A stretch of DNA of 31,317 nt. Origin: CAYTOJ01 sp964439415. Its GTDB lineage: Bacteria > Pseudomonadota > Alphaproteobacteria > Rickettsiales > CAZAGG01. Positions within the stretch are counted from its first letter, which is position 1. Every line of letters starts with the position of its first letter. Under the pieces are notes generated by a model. The model saw only the letters and a program-made list of their open reading frames with translations. It ran no database searches and was not told where the DNA came from. The translations under genes and the position numbers were made by a program. Positions 15,722-23,098 of this stretch are shown here, in pieces. Location: positions 1 through 31,317 of the forward strand of contig CAYTOJ010000005.1 in assembly GCA_964439415.1 (NCBI GenBank), read 5' to 3'.

Positions 15722-15830
15722 GTAACTCCCCAGGTGTTGGTACTATGGGAAGAAGCAAGATGCCCCCCCTAGCCCCCCCCTGTAAACGGGAGGGGAAGCC
15801 GAGAGGCCGTACCGATACCTGGGGAGTTAC
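15722..15830. mobile_element. Palindromic repeat R1, copy C (intergenic, short form)
   Basis: 109 bp with the same GTAACTCCCCAGGT/ACCTGGGGAGTTAC ends as copy B but a shorter and different centre: a CCCCCC/GGAGGGG hairpin with TGTAAACGG in the loop, and GGTACT/ACCGATA next to the ends. It lies in the gap after the second prepilin-like gene and breaks no frame. Confidence 0.85.
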
Positions 15831-15844
15831 AATTTTCCATGATG

Positions 15845-15874
15845 TTGAATATCCGGTGCTTGAATATCCGGTTG
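15845..15874 (+). repeat. Two tandem copies of TTGAATATCCGGT
   Basis: Two direct copies 15 bases apart, 20-50 bases before the small coiled-coil gene. They could be a protein-binding site or a chance duplication. Confidence 0.4.
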
Positions 15875-15894
15875 ACTTACAGTAATATGTTTAC

Positions 15895-16200
15895 ATGAAT
15901 GAAATAACCTTTGAGCAACTCCAGATACACGACCGTGTGACGCGGCTGGAGGTAACACTTACCGCAATTAACGACAAACTCGGCTCCATTGATTCCAGGC
16001 TGGATAAGATGGACGATAGAATCAGCAACATGGAAAACAGAATGGAAGGTCGTTTTAGTGGTCTGGAGAGCCGCATGTCACGCCTAGAGGGGATGATGGA
16101 TAAACTGCCAACCTCACTACAGCTTATAAGTTCAGTTCTGGCCAGCGTGTTCGGCGTTTCCGGCCTGATGATTGCCCTGCTCAAATTCGGCGGCCATTGA
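15895..16200 (+). CDS. Small coiled-coil protein with a C-terminal membrane anchor
   Basis: The 101 residues split into a heptad-rich helix (about residues 8-72; RLDKMDDRISNMENRMEGRF, then GLESRMSRLEGMMDKL) and one hydrophobic segment (about 77-97; ISSVLASVFGVSGLMIALL) ending FGGH. It is probably a tail-anchored, oligomeric inner-membrane protein. I know no specific family; similar short proteins are common near phage and secretion genes. No clear ribosome site precedes ATG 15895. Its stop is one base from the end of the convergent decarboxylase gene. Confidence 0.65.
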   Translation: MNEITFEQLQIHDRVTRLEVTLTAINDKLGSIDSRLDKMDDRISNMENRMEGRFSGLESRMSRLEGMMDKLPTSLQLISSVLASVFGVSGLMIALLKFGGH

Positions 16201-16201
16201 C

Positions 16202-17851
16202 TCAAAGCCTTAACTTGCGCAGCCCCTCCCCTACGCTGCGCAGTGCCCGGCTGCACGCATCCTGCGGGATAACCGCCTCTATTATACATAACTCTTTTTC
16301 CCGCAGTGCCTGTTCCACCGCCTGCTGGAATTCGCCGCAGGTGGTAGCCCGCATCGCCCTGCCCTGGCCGAATACTTCGGTGATTTTTGTGTAGTTCCAG
16401 TTAAGTATGTTGTTGAACTCACCATCCAGAATAAAACGCTGCGTGCCATAGCCGGCGTTGTTAAAGATTATCACTATGGGAGCCATGCTGAACCTGAGCG
16501 CCGTGGAGAGTTCCATCCCGGTCATCTGGAATGCTCCGTCCCCCACTAAAATAAAGGCACGCCGCTCAGGGTTGGCGGCCATAACGCCGATTGCAGCGGG
16601 TACGCCAAAACCCATGCTGAGGTAATAAGCATCCGAGATGAAACTCTGGCTGTCACGGGTGCGGATATCGATAGCGCCGAACAATGCGTCCCCGGTATCG
16701 CAGACAAAACTGGCATTAGCACCGCCGGATAAGCTCAGCACACGGAAGATTGACGAAGCATCCAGCGACTTCGCCAGTTCACTTGCGCTAAGGGGAATTA
16801 CCGGATCGCGGCGGGTGGGATTCTCAAAATCGCTGCGCTTTTTCACCCCGGCTACCGCCAGGCCGCGCAGAAAATCCTCAAAGCGCACATCCTGATAGTA
16901 GCGGTAGCCTACCCTTGCCTCTTTCATGGTTATCATGATGGAGTTCTTACGCTCCAGCCTGGTGTAGTCAGCGCTGAAGCCTTGCAGCACATCTGACAGA
17001 AACGCCCCAAGCATTAGTATGCAATCGCTGCCCTCCACATATTCCTTGCATACCTCTTCCGTCAGCGTACCGCTGTAGGAGCCTATATATAACGGGTGAT
17101 CCTCACTGATTACGCTTTTGGAAAGCAGAGTGGAGGCAATGGGGATATTAAACTTCTCCGCGATTTCCAGCGCCAGATGCGTCAGGCGATGGCGATGCAG
17201 CTCAATGTCCGCCATTATTACCGGTTGCGCAGCGTTATTCAGCATCAAAACCACCTCCTCCAGCAGTGCTGCCAGACTCTCCTGGTCACTGCTTGGTTTG
17301 CGTGGCGCAGGCAGGGATGGCAGGCTCACCATTTTGTCCACCATATCAAACGGCACTTCTATATAACCGGGGCGGCAATTCTCCAGCACTGCATCAACCA
17401 CGCGCATAATCTCAGCGGCGGCGGTTTCAGGGTCGGACAAAACCGTGTTGGCGCAGGTTACCTCCTCATAAATTTTGCGCTGGGAATCAAAAGTTTTCAC
17501 TTTATGGTGAATCATCGGGTCACGGGCGAGGTCTTTCGGGGAAGGGCCGCCGGATACCACTATCACCGGGCTTTTTTCAGCATAAGCGCAGGCGATTGAG
17601 TTAAGCATGTTGAGGCCGCCCACGCAGTAGGTTACAACCGCCAGGCCGATTCCGTTCATGCGGGCGTATCCATCAGCAGCGAAGCCCACTGATGGCTCAT
17701 GAGTCATGTTTATCAGCTTAATCGGTGATGCTGCCAGCCATTTGAAAGTAGGCAACGCGAAATCCCCCGGAATGCCGAAGGCGGTTTTCACACCCTTATC
17801 ATAGAGGTACTGAAACAGGAATGAACCAAGACTCTGCTGCGAACTATCCAT
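16202..17851 (-). CDS. Thiamine-diphosphate 2-keto acid decarboxylase (pyruvate/indolepyruvate type)
   Basis: A 549-residue enzyme of the PDC/IPDC family, which decarboxylates a 2-keto acid to an aldehyde. The N-terminal part has GIPGDFALP and THEPSVGFAADGYAR, with the glutamate that activates the cofactor. The C-terminal part has the ThDP/Mg motif GDGAFQMTG...NNAGYG. The HH pair of true pyruvate decarboxylases is approximated by MIHHKVKTFDSQ near residue 115. Substrate (pyruvate, phenylpyruvate or indolepyruvate) cannot be fixed by eye. GGAAA precedes ATG 17851. It is divergent from the glutamine-synthetase-like gene with 70 bp between them. Confidence 0.88.
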   Translation of the reverse strand: MDSSQQSLGSFLFQYLYDKGVKTAFGIPGDFALPTFKWLAASPIKLINMTHEPSVGFAADGYARMNGIGLAVVTYCVGGLNMLNSIACAYAEKSPVIVVSGGPSPKDLARDPMIHHKVKTFDSQRKIYEEVTCANTVLSDPETAAAEIMRVVDAVLENCRPGYIEVPFDMVDKMVSLPSLPAPRKPSSDQESLAALLEEVVLMLNNAAQPVIMADIELHRHRLTHLALEIAEKFNIPIASTLLSKSVISEDHPLYIGSYSGTLTEEVCKEYVEGSDCILMLGAFLSDVLQGFSADYTRLERKNSIMITMKEARVGYRYYQDVRFEDFLRGLAVAGVKKRSDFENPTRRDPVIPLSASELAKSLDASSIFRVLSLSGGANASFVCDTGDALFGAIDIRTRDSQSFISDAYYLSMGFGVPAAIGVMAANPERRAFILVGDGAFQMTGMELSTALRFSMAPIVIIFNNAGYGTQRFILDGEFNNILNWNYTKITEVFGQGRAMRATTCGEFQQAVEQALREKELCIIEAVIPQDACSRALRSVGEGLRKLRL

Positions 17852-17921
17852 AATATTTCCACTTTAATAAGGTTGCCGTCTATAATAACGATTCCACTAA
17901 CACTTAAAATATATAATTTAT

Positions 17922-18782
17922 ATGCTGGCTGAATCTGGCAGAGATGCGCTAAAATGCATAAGCGCTAAATACGGGGCTGATTTTCACCTAACGCCTCATA
18001 TCGCCACGGAGATTGAGTTTTATATACTTGGCTGTGACGAAGCAGACACCATCGCCGGGGAGATTATGGCGGAACTGTCCGCCGCATTCAAGGGGGAGGG
18101 GATACAATATAATAAAATTGAGAAGGAGCGGGGCAGAGGCCAGTTTGAAGTGGCACTTCCCCATACCCCTGATATTTTAAAAGCTGCGGATGATCTGGTG
18201 CTGGTAAAACGCACTATAAGTGCTGCAATGCAGGGTATATGCCTGGAAGCCAGCTTTGCCGCGAAGCCTAAAGTTGATGATTTCGGCTCCGGCCTGCATA
18301 TCCATTTAAGCCTGCATGACAAGCAAGGCGAGAATCTGTACAGGCGCATCGGGGAGAGTAATTACAGCGATGAGTTATTATTCTCAGCCGGAGGATTGCT
18401 TGCCACCATGCGGGATTTCATGTACTTCTTCGCGCCCAATGAAGAATCATACGCACGGTTTATCCCCAATGCCAATGTTCCGGTCAGTGTAAGCTGGGGC
18501 ACTAACAACCGCACCACCGCGCTGCGCCTGCCATCCAGCACTGATTTAACCAGACATATCGAGCACCGTGTATCCGGGAGTGATGCTGATGTTTACCACA
18601 GCATAGCCGCCGTACTGGCCGGGGCGCACTCTGGGCTTAGAAATAAATTGCCGCCACCCGGCCAGATATTTGGCGATGCCAGTTTAGCAATGTATAACCT
18701 TGAACCGCTGCCAAAAACTCTGGCTGAATCCAGCGAATTGCTGCGCCGTAGTACAGTAGCGCCTGTTTATTTCTCGTTATAG
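17922..18782 (+). CDS. Short glutamine-synthetase-family protein (catalytic domain only)
   Basis: The 286 residues correspond to the GS catalytic domain. They include TEIEFYILG and RGRGQFEVALPHT (metal-binding glutamates), GSGLHIHLSL (ammonia/glutamate site), RFIPNANVPVSVSWGTNNRT and IEHRVSGSDADVY (arginine/glutamate near ATP). The overall flavour is closer to GlnA-like gamma-glutamyl-amine ligases (PuuA type) than to classical GlnA. About 100 N-terminal residues (the beta-grasp domain that completes each active site) and a C-terminal stretch are absent, so it is either a reduced paralog or a remnant under decay. Its end overlaps the convergent kinase gene by 16 bases. No ribosome site is visible before ATG 17922. 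Confidence 0.75.
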   Translation: MLAESGRDALKCISAKYGADFHLTPHIATEIEFYILGCDEADTIAGEIMAELSAAFKGEGIQYNKIEKERGRGQFEVALPHTPDILKAADDLVLVKRTISAAMQGICLEASFAAKPKVDDFGSGLHIHLSLHDKQGENLYRRIGESNYSDELLFSAGGLLATMRDFMYFFAPNEESYARFIPNANVPVSVSWGTNNRTTALRLPSSTDLTRHIEHRVSGSDADVYHSIAAVLAGAHSGLRNKLPPPGQIFGDASLAMYNLEPLPKTLAESSELLRRSTVAPVYFSL

Positions 18783-20704
18783 GCTATAACAAATGTCACT
18801 TTAGTGCCCTGACCGCGGCGGCTGATTATTTCCATCTCCCCGCCATGCAGTTCCACCAGGGTTTTGGCTATCGGCAGCCCGAGGCCGATGCTGTCCCCCC
18901 GCATGGAATAGTTGTTACCACCCTGCCCTAGTTTGGTTAGTATGCGGGGAATATCCTTCTCGTCCATGCCTATACCGCTGTCCAACACTTCTATTTGCAG
19001 ATAACGCTGCTGGTCTTTCAGTATTTCGCTGGCTACTACTTTTACCATCCCGTTTCTTAAGGTGAATTTCACCGCGTTGGAAAGCAGGTTAAGCATTATC
19101 TGGCTCATGCGCAGGCTATCGGCTTCCACGGTTAAATCATCCGTTTTAATTTCTGATACTATTTCTATGCCGCGCTCCTTAGCGTCTTCATTGATGATTT
19201 TTATGGACTCCAGGATAATCTCCCCCAGGTTCACCCTTTCCTTGCGCAGTTCAATCGTGCCGGCCTCCGCCCGGTTAATATCCATAAGGTCATTCAGTAT
19301 GCCTAAAATATAGCGGGACGATTTGCCGATATCGCCCAGATACTCAGCATATTTGCGGTTACCAAGCGGGCCGAAAGCCTCATTTTTCATAATCTCAGAG
19401 AATGCCATGATTGCATTAAGCGGGGTGCGGATTTCATGACTGACAAACGCCAGAAATTCCGATTTTCCCTTATTGGCAGCCTCAGCACTTTCCTTGGCTT
19501 CCTTAAGCTGCATGGTCTTGCGCTTAAGCTCCCCTTCCGAGGTTTTCCGCTCGCTTAAATATTCCCCCAGCTTGCCCAAATGCCGGGACAGATTGCGAGT
19601 CTCCGCAAAACCGCTATCTTCAACCTGTTGCGCAGAATCTCCACGACTCAAATTTTCAGCTGCCTGCGATAGGGATACTATCGGGTTGACGATTTTTCTT
19701 CTAATCCCGCCTATAAATAGAATCATTACCGCGCCGAACAGCATTATCTCTACGAAGCGGGGCAATAGAACATTAATAAATTCCTTTTTAAAGGTTACAT
19801 TGTCCAGCGCAGTGATGATAGTATAAGGATACTTAGGTGACGTCCTGTACAGTGCCATGCTTGAACCATGACGGAAAAACAGGGATGGAGTAATCAGCAC
19901 ACCGCTTTTTCTGGCAGGGTCAATCTCGCTGATCAGTTTTTCCATATCCTCCTGGCTTGCGCTGAACCGCCCCCTGGGGTGCTCGGCAACGATGCCGCGT
20001 TTCGGTGTTAATATAAGCAGGGATAATTTATCAACCTGAGCTTTGGAAAGCGCTTTCTCAGTAAACCTGTCTATGTCCAGACCGGTTGTCATGAACCCTA
20101 ATAACTCATTGTTCTTGCCCGTTACCCCTACAGCTACCGGAATAATTCTTTTCAAGGATATGATTCCCATATCCGGTTCTGATAGTTTGAAGTTGCCTGG
20201 GTCGCTCTTCGCCTGTTCATAGTATTCGCGCCGCGATATATCTATTGGTTTTTCCAATACGCCCTTGGTGCTGGCTACTACTACCCTGCCATCCTTATCC
20301 ACCCAGTCGAACACGGTGTTGGTCAGCGTCTCGCCATCCCCCGCATCCATATGATATGTCGCCAGAACATGGGCTATATCCTGAAGGCTGCCACCGCCGT
20401 CAATAGTGGATGCCACCTGTTCACCCGCGTTTTTGGTAACAAGGGCGATATAATCTAGGTACTCCGTCAATGTCTGGTCAATTACCGCCGTATCTGCCGC
20501 CAGGTCAGCCTGGATTCTATCCTTCTCCCGCGCATAGGTAAGGTATAGGAAGAAACAGGCAACCGCCACCAATGCAAAGATAAAAATCTTGGCATACAGC
20601 AGGTAAACCTTAATTATGGACTTGTCATTATTACTCACAAAGCCAAGAATGACACTTTTATGACGGAATATCCATAAAAATTCTGCCTGAAAATAGCAGA
20701 TCAA
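18767..20704 (-). CDS. Membrane sensor histidine kinase, Cache-HAMP-HisKA-HATPase
   Basis: A 645-residue kinase in order: transmembrane helix (about 31-55), a periplasmic Cache-type sensor (about 56-305; VFDWVDKDGRVVVAST and ISRREYYEQA), a second helix (about 312-332), a HAMP linker (IVNPIVSLSQAAENLSRGD), HisKA with the phosphorylated H423 in FVSHEIRTPLNAI, N-box NLLSNAVKF, G1 DSGIGMDEKD and G2 GLGLPIAKTLVELHGG. FGPLGNRKYAEYLGDIGKSSRYIL resembles the PleC/DivJ/PdhS group of Alphaproteobacteria, which control cell-cycle regulators. There is no response regulator next to it. Start TTG 20704 is uncertain; a GTG at 20638 would still keep the first helix. It begins 18 bp after the unknown gene upstream. 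Confidence 0.92.
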   Translation of the reverse strand: MICYFQAEFLWIFRHKSVILGFVSNNDKSIIKVYLLYAKIFIFALVAVACFFLYLTYAREKDRIQADLAADTAVIDQTLTEYLDYIALVTKNAGEQVASTIDGGGSLQDIAHVLATYHMDAGDGETLTNTVFDWVDKDGRVVVASTKGVLEKPIDISRREYYEQAKSDPGNFKLSEPDMGIISLKRIIPVAVGVTGKNNELLGFMTTGLDIDRFTEKALSKAQVDKLSLLILTPKRGIVAEHPRGRFSASQEDMEKLISEIDPARKSGVLITPSLFFRHGSSMALYRTSPKYPYTIITALDNVTFKKEFINVLLPRFVEIMLFGAVMILFIGGIRRKIVNPIVSLSQAAENLSRGDSAQQVEDSGFAETRNLSRHLGKLGEYLSERKTSEGELKRKTMQLKEAKESAEAANKGKSEFLAFVSHEIRTPLNAIMAFSEIMKNEAFGPLGNRKYAEYLGDIGKSSRYILGILNDLMDINRAEAGTIELRKERVNLGEIILESIKIINEDAKERGIEIVSEIKTDDLTVEADSLRMSQIMLNLLSNAVKFTLRNGMVKVVASEILKDQQRYLQIEVLDSGIGMDEKDIPRILTKLGQGGNNYSMRGDSIGLGLPIAKTLVELHGGEMEIISRRGQGTKVTFVIAYNEK

Positions 20705-20722
20705 TAATTTACTTTAAAGCCC

Positions 20723-22513
20723 TTATGCAGCAGCCAATGCTGGCTGTATGGCAGTTGCAACTTTGCTCAACTGCTCTACGGAGAATATAAAGCCTGTTCC
20801 TGCTTCAACCCCTGCGGTTTGTAATATTACATCTCTAGGTTCTATATTGTTTTGAGTTCCACTTAAAAGTGCTTGCGCAATCTCTCCAGCAACCTGAGCT
20901 ATGCCAGTTTTCACTGATTCAAAATAATCATTGCCTGATACAAAACGTTGATTTTTCTGCTGTACACGCAGCCAATGCGGAAAGTTTTCTCCCATTTGCT
21001 GCTCTAGATCAGTTATAAACGCCGCCATTTGTTTGTCTTTATCAGTATTTTCATACTTCTCATTGACTAGACTTACCAACTTTGATTTTGCTTCATCCGG
21101 TCTACTGCAATCAATGCATTGATCGCCTGTGAGATTAAATAAGTTACCAATTGCATCAGAGAAAATTTTTGCCTGATCATGCTGAACTATAAGTCTGCAT
21201 AGCTCAGGAATACGTGCAGATGGAGAGGCACTGAACTTAACATCGTGGTGCAGATTATTTGTCACCACAAGCACACGAGCCGCATCTTTACAATCCGGGT
21301 TCAGGTGATAAATATTACCGTTTTCACCATAACCTTGCAGACCATCAGTATATCTATCCAGATCACACACCTTACCTGCATATGGCTCCAGCGTGGATGT
21401 AATAAATACCTCATTGATAGGAAATTCTGGCTGTAGTATCTGGTTATTTACTCTAGCGTTATAATGAGCGGCTATCTGAATCGCGCTAACTCCACCAAAG
21501 GCTTTTTGTACCTGATCCGGCGTAAGCTGTAATTCCTTTTGCAGCCTTTGCGCCAGGTGGTTAAAAGTCATTTTAATGAAAGCTCCACCAAAGCTGGCTG
21601 TAGAAAATGTCATGCCTGAGAGAGCATTATTTAGTGCATCGGCCTTATTTCCTCCTCTTTCTTCGATCGCCTTATTTATTCGGTTCAGCAGCAAATCAGT
21701 AAATGGTGTGGTGATTTGTGGATCAAAGTGATTCGGATCTGCCGCCAGCAAATACTTTTGCGCTTGCAAATGAAAAGGGTGAAGCTTTGGATATGGCAAC
21801 ATACCAATCATATTTTCATTCTGAAAACCGAACATATCCCGCATGGCTCTGGTGATACCAAGCGCGAAACTATTGCTATCCTTTTCTCCTTTGTATTGAT
21901 CTCCTCTGCTGCCAATTTTAAAGCCGTCAGATGGATAAACAGCAATAATTTTGCCTGACAGATTAGTTCTAGTAAAATCTAAATCTTGCGTGTGATCAAA
22001 GAAGTTGCCCGTACTTCCTGCTTGCAGTTGCAGAAATTTTATATCACTGCTTTGCCCCTGAGGTTTAATACTTCCTCCAACATCATAATATAATTGAAGT
22101 AGCCCTTGTTGCAGAGCAGCCATAAACTGATTATATTCGGAAATTAAAGTAACCTGCTGAAGGAATGGCCTGTTAAGCCCATTATCCTCATTCGCATCAT
22201 TATGGAAGATTCCATCAATTACTGAGCCAATTCTATCCAAAAAAGTAATCAGCGCATCAGGGTTAATGCCCTGCTCTTCAGTAAAAGCCTCCTTGATCGC
22301 TGTTATAACAATTTCGGCTTTTCCCGCACCATTTGAGTTTAAGAATTCAGGGACATTTATTCGTTCTATAATACCCTGAATATTAGTTCTAATTTCCTCA
22401 GTGATGAATTTTTTATCTTGCAGTTCCGTTATAACACTTAATGCAATCTGCATTAACTTATCAGAAAATTGCGACTCATTACCTAATGCCTCTAAAACTC
22501 CATTCTGCCCCAT
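20723..22513 (-). CDS. Large hypothetical protein, possible alpha/beta-hydrolase-like core
   Basis: A 597-residue protein I do not recognise. The first ~130 residues are helical and acidic. The middle has SGKIIAVYPSDGFKIGSRGD, then MTFSTASFGGAFIKMTFNHL around residue 305-325, which looks like a serine-hydrolase nucleophile elbow (S-F-G-G). PNEVFITSTLEPYAGKVCDL-like and NNLHHDV segments follow and could carry an acid and a histidine. A CIDCSRPDE cysteine pair occurs near 460. There is no signal peptide or membrane helix. It is AT-richer than its neighbours. I start at ATG 22513 after GGGGTGA; GTG 22519 is an alternative. The sensor kinase follows 18 bp downstream, so the two may be co-transcribed. 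Confidence 0.6.
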   Translation of the reverse strand: MGQNGVLEALGNESQFSDKLMQIALSVITELQDKKFITEEIRTNIQGIIERINVPEFLNSNGAGKAEIVITAIKEAFTEEQGINPDALITFLDRIGSVIDGIFHNDANEDNGLNRPFLQQVTLISEYNQFMAALQQGLLQLYYDVGGSIKPQGQSSDIKFLQLQAGSTGNFFDHTQDLDFTRTNLSGKIIAVYPSDGFKIGSRGDQYKGEKDSNSFALGITRAMRDMFGFQNENMIGMLPYPKLHPFHLQAQKYLLAADPNHFDPQITTPFTDLLLNRINKAIEERGGNKADALNNALSGMTFSTASFGGAFIKMTFNHLAQRLQKELQLTPDQVQKAFGGVSAIQIAAHYNARVNNQILQPEFPINEVFITSTLEPYAGKVCDLDRYTDGLQGYGENGNIYHLNPDCKDAARVLVVTNNLHHDVKFSASPSARIPELCRLIVQHDQAKIFSDAIGNLFNLTGDQCIDCSRPDEAKSKLVSLVNEKYENTDKDKQMAAFITDLEQQMGENFPHWLRVQQKNQRFVSGNDYFESVKTGIAQVAGEIAQALLSGTQNNIEPRDVILQTAGVEAGTGFIFSVEQLSKVATAIQPALAAA

Positions 22514-22519
22514 GCTCAC

Positions 22520-22632
22520 CCCGTTAATTTTTAACCGTCAGTAAGCTTATAATTAGCAGGTTGTTAAGTTATGGTTTTGTTACAACTTGCAGTAGGTGAG
22601 CACTAAAATGAAGCAATTTCAGTAATTGCGCG
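22520..22632. other. Non-coding upstream region
   Basis: AT-rich sequence before the unknown 597-residue gene, presumably holding its promoter. I see no clear boxes or hairpins in it. The next 466 bp are made up of a MITE-like element, a gene remnant and repeat R2. Confidence 0.4.
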
Positions 22633-22757
22633 CCCTAGTGGGCTGTTTTATCTAAGCATTAGGTTGGATAAAACGAAAGCCCACGCATTCAACTATAAAA
22701 ACTAGTGGGTTATCTATCATGTCAACTCTACAATTTAGACAAAATAACCCACTAGGG
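22633..22757. mobile_element. MITE-like element with 23-bp inverted ends
   Basis: 125 bp flanked by CCCTAGTGGG-beginning inverted repeats (22633-22655 and 22735-22757) that agree at 20 of 23 positions. Each end also forms its own internal hairpin: GTGGGCT...AGCCCAC (22638-22684) and CTAGTGGGTTAT...ATAACCCACTAG (22702-22755). It contains no gene. It cuts into the 3' end of the glutaryl-CoA dehydrogenase remnant. The target duplication is not obvious. Confidence 0.7.
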
Positions 22758-22871
22758 TGAGGGTGTGGATGTCGTACCGCCTTCATAGGTTTTAACTGAT
22801 TCCAGGTTCATCACATGCCGCATTATGTGGTACTTATCGGAAACACCGCCACTGCCATGCAAATCACGCAT
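22737..22871 (-). pseudogene. 3' remnant of a glutaryl-CoA dehydrogenase gene
   Basis: On the minus strand the codons read MRDLHGSGGVSDKYHIMRHV then MNLESVKTYEG, which matches the C-terminus of glutaryl-CoA dehydrogenase (ARD.HGGNGISDEYHV.RH..NLE.VNTYEG). After EG the homology continues only with a shift (YDIHTL, compare HDIHTL), so it has at least one frameshift. The remnant is bounded upstream by repeat R2 and downstream by the MITE-like element; the remaining ~350 codons of the gene are gone. Confidence 0.75.
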
Positions 22872-22875
22872 ATCA

Positions 22876-23086
22876 TATACTCCTCGCGTTTCAAGTGTGA
22901 CATTTTCTTGCGACCGTAAGGGAGCGCGCGCTGCCGATGGCAGCAATAAATACTAAAAACATGCCTACGGCATGGGCGGCGGGGGAAACGCGAAGCGCGG
23001 GGGCGGCAGCCCCTTAATATACAAGAAAATATACCCCTGAAATGATATCACTTAACCACACTCCCCAGACGATAGGGGTATATCAA
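22876..23086 (-). repeat. Interspersed structured repeat, type R2 copy 2
   Basis: An inverted copy of 7229-7440. ATATACCCCT pairs perfectly with AGGGGTATAT here. The GCGC/GCGC, CATGCC/GGCATG and GCTGCC/GGCAGC hairpins are kept while loop bases differ. It ends in CTTGAAACGCGAGGAGTATA, directly next to the glutaryl-CoA dehydrogenase remnant, and reads open into it. Confidence 0.85.
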
Positions 23087-23098
23087 CCGTAGCTTCCA

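Noticed and set aside
9186..15830. CRISPR array
   Set aside because: Repeats are few, long, palindromic and far apart with genes between; there are no regular spacers and no cas genes.
22752..22946. 64-residue intact small gene on the minus strand
   Set aside because: The first part is repeat R2 and the rest is the glutaryl-CoA dehydrogenase remnant, so it is a chance fusion rather than a gene.
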